A DNA stretch of 64,000 nucleotides from JANSWP01 sp041941305 (GCA_041941305.1 JBGTQJ010000018.1:93432-157431); one strand, 5' to 3'; shown: positions 1 to 8,165, numbered from the stretch's first letter. Numbers and translations are program-made. Notes: generated from the letters alone by a model not told the origin.

Positions 1-10
1 TTTTATAAAG

Positions 11-52
11 GGAAGCCCTCAAAAATTTTATTCAAAATTTTTGAGGGCTTCC
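11..52. terminator. Intrinsic terminator, perfect 19-bp stem
   Basis: The arms at 11-29 and 34-52 are exact reverse complements, closed by a 4-nt loop and followed by T-rich sequence on both sides. It lies 20 bp past the stop codon of the minus-strand Rpn-like gene at 73-990, so it most likely ends that transcript. The symmetric flanks would let it work in both directions. Confidence 0.85.
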
Positions 53-72
53 TTTTATATTTTTTTTTGAGA

Positions 73-990
73 TTAGGTTTGTTTTTCTTTCCATTCCTGA
101 CGGATTGTCTTAATGAACTCGATTGGTTCATTAACTAGTGCAGCTAATTCGGTATCATTTTGATCTGGAAATTTTTGAAAAATTTGAAAGATGATTAATT
201 TCTTACCTTCTTTAACCCCCTCTTCAATTCCTTCTTTGTAGCCGGTTTCTTTAGCGAAATTCATGATGGCTTCTTCGATACCCATGGTGCTTTTATTTTT
301 TGTGATTGTAAAAACTTCGTTTTCAAATTTACGATTTAAATTCTTTTGATGAAAGTGGACATAGAGTTTTATGAAATTCGTTATTCTTCGGATTTGGACT
401 TTGGAATATCCTTTTTCCAGCATGGTTCGGAAAAGGTGGATTTTCATATTGAATAGTTCCTCATCTTTCCAGTTTCGTTTTAAGCCCATTAGGGCCGTCT
501 GCATGATTATGCCGAATGGATTCTTGGTTGAGTGATATTCTTCGGGGTTATGATCTATCAATTTATAGGTTTCAAATTCATACACGAGTTGTGTACTAAG
601 ACAGGAATATTCATATTTTGATGGACGAAATCTTTTATCTGAATCTGTCAGTATTGCCAAGCTCGCGATGGGTACTTTAAAACGATCTAAGCTACGATAG
701 GCATAAATAAAAACTCTCTTGGCAAATGTTTCATCCTTGTAGCCTTGTACTTCAATATGAATTAGTATCCATTTTTCTTCTCCGTTTTTTAAAAATACTT
801 TGACCAATAGGTCTGCTATTCTATGATCCTGCTTTTGTTCTGGAAATAATTGCTTGAGTTCTTTGTTTAAAAATTCATACCCTTTTTTCAGATCAAAATG
901 GTCGTAATATTTTGAAAAGAAGAAGGAGAGGAATTCAGGGAAAAAGTCTTGGATAATTCCTTTCCATAGAATGTCGCGGGTTATTCTCAT
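73..990 (-). CDS. Rpn-family PD-(D/E)XK nuclease/transposase-like protein
   Basis: A 305-residue protein resembling the Rpn (recombination-promoting nuclease, formerly 'transposase_31') family. A PD-(D/E)XK-like core is visible: an acidic residue in HRIADLLVKV (D60), then the strand IHIEVQ (E80, Q82) after a conserved lysine-containing turn. The C-terminus has the glycine/glutamate-rich run KEGIEEGVKEGKK typical of these proteins, followed by a short helical tail. Family members are DNA endonucleases implicated in RecA-independent recombination or phage defence and often occur as scattered solitary copies. It is alone on its strand, ends at a strong terminator and is followed upstream by repeat-rich DNA. 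The length is normal. Catalytic competence is inferred from the motif only. Confidence 0.8.
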   Translation of the reverse strand: MRITRDILWKGIIQDFFPEFLSFFFSKYYDHFDLKKGYEFLNKELKQLFPEQKQDHRIADLLVKVFLKNGEEKWILIHIEVQGYKDETFAKRVFIYAYRSLDRFKVPIASLAILTDSDKRFRPSKYEYSCLSTQLVYEFETYKLIDHNPEEYHSTKNPFGIIMQTALMGLKRNWKDEELFNMKIHLFRTMLEKGYSKVQIRRITNFIKLYVHFHQKNLNRKFENEVFTITKNKSTMGIEEAIMNFAKETGYKEGIEEGVKEGKKLIIFQIFQKFPDQNDTELAALVNEPIEFIKTIRQEWKEKQT

Positions 991-1055
991 GGTCTATTCA
1001 GTTAGCAGGTACTTTCTTTTTAGTACCACTTGACTGAAAAAAGTAACTACGATAC

Positions 1056-1186
1056 CTGAAAAGAGGTGACATCTTTTTGCAGAGCAACGGAGAAAAAGGT
1101 GTCATCTCTTTTCAGATTTTAAGATGACACCTTTCCTTTTGCTTATCGCAATGTATTTCACAAGTAAAGATGTCACCTTAAAATCT
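1056..1186. repeat. Two overlapping imperfect inverted repeats built on one AAGGTGACATCTT-like motif
   Basis: Arm 1056-1078 pairs with 1093-1115 (23 nt, two mismatches) and arm 1114-1134 pairs with 1166-1186 (21 nt, two mismatches). All four arms carry the same core, written AGGTGACATCTT or its variant AGGTGTCATCTT. It lies in the 5' region of the Rpn-like gene (start at 990). It could be an operator array or folded RNA; no function is known to me. Confidence 0.6.
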
Positions 1187-1210
1187 AAGTGTGATTTAGG
1201 CGCTCTGCGT

Positions 1211-1303
1211 AGCGCTGATACGGCTGTTTGAGAGGATGAGGGGAAGGAAAGCGCTGATACGGCTGTGTGTAGGCATCCGCGGATGCGAAGCGGTGTTAGC
1301 GCT
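1211..1303. repeat. REP-like hairpin element, copy 1, with an extra half copy
   Basis: The 17-mer AGCGCTGATACGGCTGT occurs at 1211-1227 and again at 1250-1266. The second copy pairs with AGCGGTGTTAGCGCT at 1289-1303 to form a hairpin with three mismatches. The loop contains the perfect palindrome GCATCCGCGGATGC (1273-1286). One arm reads GCTGATAC and the other GTGTTAGC, the same asymmetric signature as at 1323-1381 and 36135-36181. Confidence 0.6.
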
Positions 1304-1322
1304 TGGGAGTAGGATAAATAAG

Positions 1323-1381
1323 ATTTCTGCTAAGACCATTTAGCTTCCCCCGCTTCTAGGCACAATGGTATCAGCAGAAAT
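1323..1381. repeat. REP-like hairpin element, copy 2
   Basis: The outer arms 1323-1340 and 1364-1381 are 18-nt inverted repeats with two mismatches. The sequence GGCACAATGGTATCAGC (1359-1375) is the exact reverse complement of 36138-36154, which identifies a dispersed element. The orientation is opposite to the copy near 36.1 kb. Confidence 0.65.
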
Positions 1382-1397
1382 AGCTAAGTAAGCGGAT

Positions 1398-1650
1398 ACG
1401 TTTCCTAAACTTTCGAAGTCTTACGATAGGACACAGAATAACTTATTGAAAATCAATTGATTGTAGAGCTGATAGATTTTTAACAAATAGTTTACTCGAT
1501 TTTTCAAGTTCTAAATAGCTTAAAATAGAGCAAATTGGAGTCTTTCGAAGTTTTAAAAATTAAAAAAGCAATCTCAATTATTCTTAACATATTGATTTTC
1601 AGCCGCTTATTCTGTGGGGTATCAATAGACTTTCGAAGTTTAGGAAACGT
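1398..1650. repeat. Inverted repeat pair about 250 bp apart, possible MITE remnant
   Basis: Arm 1398-1420 starts ACGTTTCCTAAACTT and its counterpart at 1628-1650 is its reverse complement over 15 bp, continuing into the near-palindrome CTTTCGAAG. A third CTTTCGAAG-type motif lies between them near 1542. The enclosed AT-rich DNA holds no convincing gene; a 62-codon ORF here runs into acs on the other strand. The arrangement resembles a small non-autonomous element, but no target duplication is evident. Confidence 0.45.
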
Positions 1651-1672
1651 GGATAGCTTATTGTTGAAAGAT

Positions 1673-3589
1673 TTATCCTTTAGCGCCAGCTTTGATGGCT
1701 TCCACTACTTCTGGATTCAGTAAGGTAGAAACGTCCCCTAAATTAGAAGTATCTCCAGAAGCGACTTTTCTTAAGATCCTACGCATAATTTTCCCGGAGC
1801 GTGTTTTGGGCAAGCCAGGCACAATTTGAATTTTATCTGGCTTGGCGATGGGACCAATGACTCTGGTAACCACGTCGCGGAGTTCTTTTTCAAAGGCGGC
1901 TTCGTCATTGACGGGATCTTGGGTGATGACATAGGCGTAAATGCCTTGTCCTTTGATGTCATGAGGGTAGCCTACCACGGCACTTTCTACCACGCCTGGA
2001 TGTTCATTGATGGCGTTCTCAACCTCTGCAGTGCCCATTCTGTGCCCGGATACATTGATGACATCATCGACTCTTCCGATGATTCGGTAGCGTCCCTCGG
2101 CATCCCTTCTGGCGCCGTCGCCAGTGAAATATTTGTCTTCAAAGCTGGAGAAATAGACTTGCCGACATCTTTCGTGGTCGCCATAAGTGGTTCTGATGAT
2201 TGAAGGCCAGGGGAAAGTGATGCAGAGCAAGCCTTCCACATCGTTGCCTTCGACTACATTGCCATCGGAATCTACCAATTGGAGTTGAATGCCGGGCATG
2301 GGGTAGGAGGCGTAGCAGGGTTTGGTATCTGTGATGCCGGGAAGCGGGGTGATAAGGATGCCGCCCGTTTCCGTTTGCCACCAGGTGTCTACGATTGGTG
2401 ATTTGCCTTTCCCGACTTTTTCATTGTACCAATTCCAGGCTTCTTCGTTGATGGGTTCCCCTACGGAGCCAATGACTTTTAAATCGCTTAAGTCGTAACC
2501 GTCAACGTATTGATCGCCCTTTGCCATTAAAGCGCGGATGGCGGTTGGCGCGGTATAGAATTGATTGACTTTATGCTTTTGACAAACTTCCCAAAAACGT
2601 CCTGCATCCGGATAAGTTGGAACACCTTCAAACATCATGGTTGTAGCACCAGCCAATAGGGGACCATATACAATGTACGAGTGTCCTGTAATCCAACCGA
2701 TATCTGCTGTACACCAGTACACATCGCCTTCCTGATATTGAAAGACATTCTTAAAGGTAAAACAAGTATATACCATATATCCGCCACAGGTGTGGACGAC
2801 GCCCTTTGGTTTGCCTGTGGAACCAGAAGTGTAGAGAATAAACAGCATGTCTTCACTATCCATTTCTTCTGCCGGGCAGTCGGGGCTTTGGGCATTGACT
2901 TCTTCATGCCACCATTTGTCCAGGTTCTCATTCCAGGAGATTTCACCTTTTGTTTGCCCCTTTGGGGTATTTTGGTGAACCAGCACAGTTTCTATACTAT
3001 CGCAACCCATTGCCAGCGCTTCATCCACTACCTTTTTGACTGGAATATTTTTAGCGCCTCGGTTATTGTAATCTGAGCAAATGACCATTTTGCAGGTTGC
3101 ATCCTTGATCCTGTCAGCCAAAGCGGAGGCGGAAAAACCTGCAAAAACGACAGAATGAACCGCGCCAATTCTTGCGCAGGCAAGTACGCCAATCGCCAAT
3201 TCGGGTACCATGGGCATGTAAAAGCAAACGCGATCGCCTTTACCAATGCCATTGGCTTTGAGGGCATTTGCAGCTTTGCAAACTTCGGCATGCAATTCTT
3301 TATAAGTATATTTTTTTGCAGGTGCCGTTGAATCATTGGGCTCCCAAAGAATCGCGACCTGGTCGCCTCGGCTTTCTAAATGTCTGTCAAGACAATTTTC
3401 CGTAATGTTCAATTTTCCACCCAAAAACCATTTGACATTGGGTTCTCTGAAATTCCACTCCAGCACTTTGTCCCATTTTTTTCGCCAGTTAAAAGTTTTT
3501 GCCTGTGCTGCCCAGAAGCCTTCTGGATCTTCGATGCTGTTTTGATAGACTGCGTTGTATTCTTGTAATGTTTTGATTTGTAATGTCAT
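1673..3589 (-). CDS. acs: Acetyl-coenzyme A synthetase
   Basis: Ligates acetate to CoA through an acetyl-AMP intermediate, feeding acetate into the TCA cycle and lipid synthesis in the cytosol. The 638 residues match the family's usual ~650. Visible motifs are the N-terminal ACAS segment, the P-loop-like YTSGSTGKPKG at 253-263, the A5-type WWQTETGG, and the C-terminal PKTRSGKIMRR around 594-604. Lys600 of that last motif is the conserved catalytic lysine, which is regulated by acetylation in homologues. The ATG start precedes the conserved N-terminal domain directly. It is transcribed alone; a terminator separates it from the DUF151 gene upstream. Confidence 0.97.
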   Translation of the reverse strand: MTLQIKTLQEYNAVYQNSIEDPEGFWAAQAKTFNWRKKWDKVLEWNFREPNVKWFLGGKLNITENCLDRHLESRGDQVAILWEPNDSTAPAKKYTYKELHAEVCKAANALKANGIGKGDRVCFYMPMVPELAIGVLACARIGAVHSVVFAGFSASALADRIKDATCKMVICSDYNNRGAKNIPVKKVVDEALAMGCDSIETVLVHQNTPKGQTKGEISWNENLDKWWHEEVNAQSPDCPAEEMDSEDMLFILYTSGSTGKPKGVVHTCGGYMVYTCFTFKNVFQYQEGDVYWCTADIGWITGHSYIVYGPLLAGATTMMFEGVPTYPDAGRFWEVCQKHKVNQFYTAPTAIRALMAKGDQYVDGYDLSDLKVIGSVGEPINEEAWNWYNEKVGKGKSPIVDTWWQTETGGILITPLPGITDTKPCYASYPMPGIQLQLVDSDGNVVEGNDVEGLLCITFPWPSIIRTTYGDHERCRQVYFSSFEDKYFTGDGARRDAEGRYRIIGRVDDVINVSGHRMGTAEVENAINEHPGVVESAVVGYPHDIKGQGIYAYVITQDPVNDEAAFEKELRDVVTRVIGPIAKPDKIQIVPGLPKTRSGKIMRRILRKVASGDTSNLGDVSTLLNPEVVEAIKAGAKG

Positions 3590-3658
3590 GATAATAATTC
3601 AGTTTTAGGATTTTGGTGGGCATCGAGCTCCTCCTAATCGTGATTAATAAGAAAATAA

Positions 3659-3695
3659 AAAGAGCCTGGAACTTTCAATCAGCCCCAGGCTCTTT
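3659..3695 (-). terminator. Intrinsic terminator of the DUF151 gene
   Basis: The arms 3659-3669 and 3685-3695 form an 11-bp perfect stem (AAAGAGCCTGG and its complement) with a 15-nt loop. Read on the minus strand it runs into TTTTTATTTT, about 50 nt past the stop of the gene at 3747-4337. It separates that gene from acs. Confidence 0.85.
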
Positions 3696-3746
3696 GCATA
3701 TATTGTATATTAAGACTTTATTGAATTTTCAAACCTTGAGCTTTGA

Positions 3747-4337
3747 TTAACTAGCACTTCTGCGATTGATTTCATCGCGTATTTTGGCAGCCTGCTCGTA
3801 ATCTTCTTTATCCAGCACATCTTCCAGCAGCTTATTGAGTTCGTCGGTGGAATAGGTATTGAGTGCAGCACTTTTATTTCTTTTGGTTCTTGCTTTTTTT
3901 ACGGGTGCAGCGGGATCTTCTTCTGTATCTTCCAGTACGACGCCTGCGGCATCCAGAATGAACTCATAGGTATAAATTGGACAATTGAATCGAACAGCCA
4001 TGGCAAGTGCATCGGAGGTTCTGGAATCTATTTCAACCAATTCTCCATTTTTCAAGCAAATCAATCGTGCATAAAAAATGCCATCCAGCAAATTGTTGAT
4101 GATGACTTCTTTTAAATCTACCTGGAAGGTTTCTAAGGCATTTTTGAATAAATCATGTGTCAATGGACGATTTGGGGTCATGCGCTCCATCGCAACGGCA
4201 ATGGCTTGTGCCTCAAAGCCTCCGATGACGATGGGCAACCTTCTGGAACCGTTTTGTTCTCCAAGCACCACTGCATAATTGTGCGACTGGGTCACACTAT
4301 GCGATAAAGCGACTATATCTAATTCTATTTTTTTCAT
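3747..4337 (-). CDS. Bifunctional nuclease family protein (DUF151) with C-terminal UVR motif
   Basis: A 196-residue protein of the DUF151/BFN family. The N-terminal ~140 residues carry the family core, including LGEQNGSRRLPIVIGGFEA and the Asp/Ser-rich RTSDALAMAVR segment. Plant members have RNase/DNase activity; bacterial roles are poorly defined. Residues ~163-192 form a UvrB/UvrC-type UVR helix pair (DKEDYEQAAKIRDEI), as is common in Bacteroidota members and suggestive of protein-protein contact. The two domains are joined by a short lysine/arginine-rich linker (KKARTKRNK). It is monocistronic and followed by its own terminator. Confidence 0.9.
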   Translation of the reverse strand: MKKIELDIVALSHSVTQSHNYAVVLGEQNGSRRLPIVIGGFEAQAIAVAMERMTPNRPLTHDLFKNALETFQVDLKEVIINNLLDGIFYARLICLKNGELVEIDSRTSDALAMAVRFNCPIYTYEFILDAAGVVLEDTEEDPAAPVKKARTKRNKSAALNTYSTDELNKLLEDVLDKEDYEQAAKIRDEINRRSAS

Positions 4338-4595
4338 AAAACAGTATAGAATATTTGTTTATTACATACTTCCTCTTGAGCTTACACGGCAAAGAACAAA
4401 AAAAGGAGGTATAGGGTTTGCCGTCAACGCGAACTAAAAATAAAACAACTTGCTGAAAAGTACCACCCACATCATTTTTTTTTTCGAATGAGCAAAAAAA
4501 ACTAATTTTCTGTTTGGGCTTTTTTCACAGGCGGCGCAAAAGTAGGGAAAATGTGGGAATGTATGAGCTTATCTCAAACGCTTCCCTTTATTTCT

Positions 4596-5000
4596 TTATT
4601 CTCTAATTTCCTGACACAATTCTACAAGCACCCCATTTGCACTTTTTGGATGCACAAAACAGACCAATTTATTGTCAGCTCCTTTTTTTGGCTTGCTGTT
4701 CAATAGTCTAAACCCTTCATTTTCAAGGCGTTCCATTTCTTTTTCAATGTCGGCTACTTCAAAAGCTATATGGTGGATTCCTTCTCCACGTTTTTCAATA
4801 AATTTTGAAATTGGGCTGTTTTCAGAAGTTGCCTCCAATAGTTCGATTTTGGATTCTCCAATTTTAAAAAAGGAAGTATTTACATTTTCAGAAAGCACGG
4901 CTTCAATTTTATAATGCTCCTTGCCCAGTAGTTTTTCAAAAAGGGCGTTGCTATTTTCCAGGCGCTTCACCGCAATACCGATGTGTTCGATTTTTTGCAT
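4596..5000 (-). CDS. mce: Methylmalonyl-CoA epimerase
   Basis: Interconverts (R)- and (S)-methylmalonyl-CoA, linking propionate metabolism to succinyl-CoA. The 134-residue vicinal-oxygen-chelate fold shows the metal ligands expected of the family: His in KIEHIGIAV near the N-terminus, His in GIHHIAFEV, and Glu in GVLVELCQE near the C-terminus. The open frame extends 11 codons further upstream, but the second methionine (start at 5000) aligns with the usual MxKIEHIGIAV start and is preferred. It stands alone, with no mutase gene in this window. Confidence 0.93.
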   Translation of the reverse strand: MQKIEHIGIAVKRLENSNALFEKLLGKEHYKIEAVLSENVNTSFFKIGESKIELLEATSENSPISKFIEKRGEGIHHIAFEVADIEKEMERLENEGFRLLNSKPKKGADNKLVCFVHPKSANGVLVELCQEIRE

Positions 5001-5069
5001 CGTTTTCAATTTTCGGTAAAGAACGGAATTCAATTGGAAAGGGGGAAATTTTATTTGGATGCGATTTCC

Positions 5070-5192
5070 GTTGTCGGTTGTCGGTTATCGGTTGTGGGTT
5101 GTCGGTTGTCGGTTATCGGTTGTCGGTTATCGGTTATCGGTTGTGGGTTATCGGTTGTGGGTTATCGGTTGTGGGTTGTGGGTTGTCGGTTA
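5070..5192. repeat. Degenerate short-period tandem repeat (TCGGTTGT / TCGGTTAT units)
   Basis: About 120 bp made of GGTT-containing 7- to 8-base units such as TCGGTTGTCGGTTATCGG and TGTGGGTTATCGG. It ends exactly at the stop codon of the four-helix-bundle gene. A related tract in opposite orientation lies at 5701-5762 beyond that gene's start. Similar GGTTACTGG tracts occur near 21.5 and 36.1 kb. Confidence 0.9.
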
Positions 5193-5561
5193 GGTTCTCC
5201 AGTTATTTTCTACGTATTCTATGAATTTATATAATTTGCCTCCAAGTATATCATAATCGATTTTCAGTTGTTTGGCTTTCTTTTTTAAACCTGGGTAAAG
5301 TATTTCAATTTTCTTTAAGTGATTTAGAAGTTCAAGATTGCTTGCATGGGCGTACACTAAAAATTTAATAAAATCGGCTTTATAGCGCCTTCTACCATAG
5401 CCCTCTATGATGTTTGAATTAATTGAATCAGAAGCTCTTCTAATTTGACTGCCTAATTCGTAACATTCATATTTTGGTAATTGAGCGGAAAACATATGTG
5501 TTTTGATAAATAAGTCAAAAGAAATCTGATAAACTTCAAGTTCTTTATAGGATTTGGACAT
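5190..5561 (-). CDS. Four-helix-bundle protein (23S rRNA intervening-sequence protein family)
   Basis: A 123-residue protein typical of the S23/'four helix bundle' family (TIGR02436-like). It shows the YKELEVYQISFDL first helix, the conserved SQIRRASDSINSNIIEGYGR turn and the FLVYAHASNLELLNHL third helix. The family is named for ORFs in 23S rRNA intervening sequences and resembles the accessory protein Avd of diversity-generating retroelements; its molecular role is unknown. There is no rRNA or reverse transcriptase nearby. The stop codon directly abuts the microsatellite at 5070-5192, and the region upstream carries the same repeat type inverted, so the gene looks like the cargo of a repeat-bounded unit (inference). 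Confidence 0.88.
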   Translation of the reverse strand: MSKSYKELEVYQISFDLFIKTHMFSAQLPKYECYELGSQIRRASDSINSNIIEGYGRRRYKADFIKFLVYAHASNLELLNHLKKIEILYPGLKKKAKQLKIDYDILGGKLYKFIEYVENNWRT

Positions 5562-5653
5562 AAATAAAATTTTTAAAAGATATATTGATTAATTTGTGTT
5601 GGTATAATTAGTTTCAAAAACAGCTATCATCGTAACCTGAAGTCAAACAAAAA

Positions 5654-5680
5654 TAGCCTTATCAAGAAAAAATAAGGCTA
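5654..5680 (-). terminator. Minus-oriented terminator-like hairpin upstream of the four-helix gene
   Basis: TAGCCTTAT (5654-5662) pairs with ATAAGGCTA (5672-5680). On the minus strand the stem is followed by TTTTTG. Nothing is coded on the minus strand just to its right, so it may insulate the four-helix gene from antisense read-through. Confidence 0.5.
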
Positions 5681-5700
5681 AATTCCAATTAGGGGTAATT

Positions 5701-5762
5701 CAAAACAGATAACTGGAAACACACAACAGAAAATCAAAAACGGAGAACAGATAACCGACAAT
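5701..5762. repeat. Inverted counterpart of the GGTTATC repeat tract
   Basis: Read on the minus strand this stretch gives TTGTCGGTTATCTG and related GGTTATCTG/TCTGTTTT units. The 12-mer GATAACCGACAA (5750-5761) is the exact reverse complement of units in the tract at 5070-5192. It lies just upstream of the NhaC gene, so it may also be part of that gene's leader. Confidence 0.6.
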
Positions 5763-5797
5763 AGATTTTTCATTATTTTGCCCCAAACAAACGAATT

Positions 5798-7291
5798 ATG
5801 GAAACCATACAACACTTTGGCTTTTGGTCGGTCCTTCCTCCTGTAGTTGCAATTATTTTGGCGATACGCACAAAGCAGGTATTTGTCTCTTTGGTATTTG
5901 GAATTTGGTTTGGGTGGGTGGTCATCAATGGTGGCAATTTACTCCAGGCGAGTTTTGACACGGTTACTGCTTTTGTGGATGTGTTTAGTGATGCCGGACA
6001 AACGAGGACCATCATGTTTTGTGTATTGGTAGGAGCTTTGATAGTTTTTATTCAGCGGTCGGGTGGGGTAGCAGGGTTTATTTTGAAAATCAATAAGCTA
6101 TTGGATAAATACGAAGCAAGAAAGGAAGGGAACAACCGCATAGTAGTGCAATTTTTGGCCTGGCTGACTGGGTTATTGATTTTTGTAGAATCCAGTATTT
6201 CGGTGTTGACAGTTGGTGCACTTTACCGTCCAGTGTTTGATAAATTGAAGATTTCAAGGGAGAAATTGGCATATATTGCTGATTCCAGTTCTGCCCCATC
6301 GTCCATTTTAATTCCATTCAATGGCTGGGGGGCATTTATCATGGGGTTGCTGGCAGCAGATTTTGCCAATCCATTTGGCGTGATGATGTCCGCCATGAAG
6401 TACAATTTTTACCCCATACTTGCCCTCATTTTGGTGTTAATCATCATATTTTCAAAAAAGGACTTCGGACCTATGGCAGCTGCTGAAAAACGGGCCAGAG
6501 AGGAAGGGAAAGTATTGGCAGATGGTGCTCAGCCAATGGTTGCTGAAGAATTGACGGAAGTAGAAATGAAGGAAGGGTTGACTCCCAAAGCCCGAAATAT
6601 GGTCATTCCCATTGCCATCATGGTTTTGATGATGCCTATAATGCTCACCTACACCGGCTGGCAAGCCGCTTTGGAGGAAGTAGCCGAGGCTTCCTTTTTT
6701 GGAAAAGTCTTCCATGCGATTGGAAATGGTTCGGGGTCTACTTCAGTCCTGATAGCAGTACTTACTTCTCTTTTGGCTTCCATGTTATTTTATCGAATTC
6801 AAGGCATTATGAGGCTGAAGGAGATGGTAGACCTGACGGTCAAAGGAATGGCAGGCTTGATGCCACTTGCTCTGTTGATGGTTTTGGCTTTTGCCATTAG
6901 TACCCTTTGTAAAGAACATCTCTACACCGGAATTTATGTAGCAGAAGTGTCCAAAACCTGGTTATCTCCAAGCCTGGTTCCCTTTATCATTTTTATTGTG
7001 AGCTGTTTCATTGCTTTTTCTACTGGGACATCCTGGGGCACTTTTGGAATTATGATGGCAATTGCTTTACCCATGGCTCAACAAATGGATGCCAATGTTT
7101 ATATCGCCATTGCTGCAGTGATGGGTGGTGGTGTTTTTGGAGATCATTGCTCACCAATTTCAGATACTTCTATATTGTCTTCGATGGCATCTGCAAGTGA
7201 CCATATTGATCACGTCAAAACACAATTGCCCTATGCAATGGTGGCGGGGAGTGTAGCAGCTGTGTTTTATTTGATTGTGGGGTTTTTGTAA
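5798..7291 (+). CDS. nhaC: Na+/H+ antiporter, NhaC family
   Basis: A 497-residue polytopic inner-membrane protein with about a dozen hydrophobic segments. It carries the NhaC family hallmarks: an N-terminal PPVVAIILAI helix, a conserved ADSSSAPSSILIPFNGWGAF loop in the first half, and GDHCSPISDTSILSS at about residue 448. The family exchanges external protons for cytosolic sodium, and some members swap malate/lactate. A charged cytoplasmic loop lies around residues 225-255. It is preceded by ~235 bp containing a hairpin and a repeat tract and followed by a hairpin at 7310-7381. Substrate assignment is by family only. Confidence 0.93.
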   Translation: METIQHFGFWSVLPPVVAIILAIRTKQVFVSLVFGIWFGWVVINGGNLLQASFDTVTAFVDVFSDAGQTRTIMFCVLVGALIVFIQRSGGVAGFILKINKLLDKYEARKEGNNRIVVQFLAWLTGLLIFVESSISVLTVGALYRPVFDKLKISREKLAYIADSSSAPSSILIPFNGWGAFIMGLLAADFANPFGVMMSAMKYNFYPILALILVLIIIFSKKDFGPMAAAEKRAREEGKVLADGAQPMVAEELTEVEMKEGLTPKARNMVIPIAIMVLMMPIMLTYTGWQAALEEVAEASFFGKVFHAIGNGSGSTSVLIAVLTSLLASMLFYRIQGIMRLKEMVDLTVKGMAGLMPLALLMVLAFAISTLCKEHLYTGIYVAEVSKTWLSPSLVPFIIFIVSCFIAFSTGTSWGTFGIMMAIALPMAQQMDANVYIAIAAVMGGGVFGDHCSPISDTSILSSMASASDHIDHVKTQLPYAMVAGSVAAVFYLIVGFL

Positions 7292-7309
7292 AGGGATTTA
7301 TTTGAAATT

Positions 7310-7381
7310 GAAAAGTCCAATAAATGGTATAGGAATTCATTAAATGTACTAAGATTTTTTATACCACTTTATTGGACTTTC
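7310..7381 (+). terminator. Long hairpin after nhaC
   Basis: GAAAAGTCCAATAAA (from 7310) pairs with TTTATTGGACTTTC (to 7381), and TGGTATA pairs with TATACCA further in, giving ~21 bp with one bulge and a 28-nt AT-rich loop. It begins 19 nt after the nhaC stop. It lacks a clear trailing T run, so it may be an RNA-stabilising 3' structure rather than a classical terminator. Confidence 0.55.
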
Positions 7382-7583
7382 CTGGCTGAAATAAGCATTT
7401 TCCAAGTGCTTTGTATGTCGGTATGCCTGATTGGAAATTACTTTGAGCACCAACTACCTTGAAGGTCACACTTTCAGGCTTTCAAAAAAGTTAGAAAATA
7501 GAGACTTCAAGACACCTTGTTTGTCCAACTTTCATGATGATCTAATTAATAAAAAGACCAATATGACCCACTAACAACTAATA

Positions 7584-8165
7584 TCATTTTACGGCCTCAA
7601 TTTCACAAGACATCACACATTCCGTAATGCCTGTGTCATCATCTATCACAGAATACCTAAAATTGGGAAAGTTGAGTTGATTACCTGTCAAGGTGGCTGT
7701 ACCCGTCAATTTTAAAGTGACATCAAAAGGGCGATTTCCACTACAAGTGAAGTCGTACCAACCAGGCCCTACGGCAAAGGTTGAATTATCAAAAAATAAA
7801 GAGTTATTATTAACGGTAGCAATCCACGGTATTGAAAATCCCCCTGGATATAGCCCCTGAACTTCTTTATCAGGAAAGCGAACTATTACATTATTGACAT
7901 GTTTGGGATCTTCATGAATACCAAACTGAAAATCGTTGCTATCCCAAAGATCATTCGGAATACATTCGCTTGTGCCGGAATAATTACCTAAAAATTTATC
8001 TCTTGCATATTCACAGGTGCCATCGTCCATGTTTGCATCAGATACATAATTCAAAGCATCTGGGTCTGTACAGCCTGGTTTATCTTCCTTTCCACAGGAA
8101 GTTATTGCCATAAAAACAACTGCAAAAAGAAGAAAGCAAATGAGGGTTAGGAAATTCTTTTTCAT
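7584..8165 (-). CDS. Secreted lipoprotein with GCTDP...DDGTC motif
   Basis: A 193-residue protein with a lipoprotein signal (hydrophobic run ending ITSCG). The open frame continues upstream into the end of the hybrid kinase, but ATG 8165 followed by MKKNFLTLICFLL gives a proper signal peptide and is chosen. After the lipid-anchored cysteine comes GCTDPDALNYVSDANMDDGT, a small cysteine-paired motif found repeatedly in secreted Bacteroidota and marine bacterial proteins. The remaining ~130 residues look like a beta-rich domain without a name I recognise (FDVTLKLTGTATLTGNQL resembles a lipocalin-like or META-type barrel). It lies 133 bp downstream of the hybrid regulator on the same strand and may be a target or co-transcribed partner. 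Confidence 0.8.
   Translation of the reverse strand: MKKNFLTLICFLLFAVVFMAITSCGKEDKPGCTDPDALNYVSDANMDDGTCEYARDKFLGNYSGTSECIPNDLWDSNDFQFGIHEDPKHVNNVIVRFPDKEVQGLYPGGFSIPWIATVNNNSLFFDNSTFAVGPGWYDFTCSGNRPFDVTLKLTGTATLTGNQLNFPNFRYSVIDDDTGITECVMSCEIEAVK

Noticed and set aside
1535..1723. 62-codon plus-strand ORF
   Set aside because: It overlaps the 3' end of acs and the inverted repeat and has no recognisable features; probably chance.
5070..5192. Possible CRISPR array
   Set aside because: The repeat units are 7-8 bases with no spacers, unlike a CRISPR.
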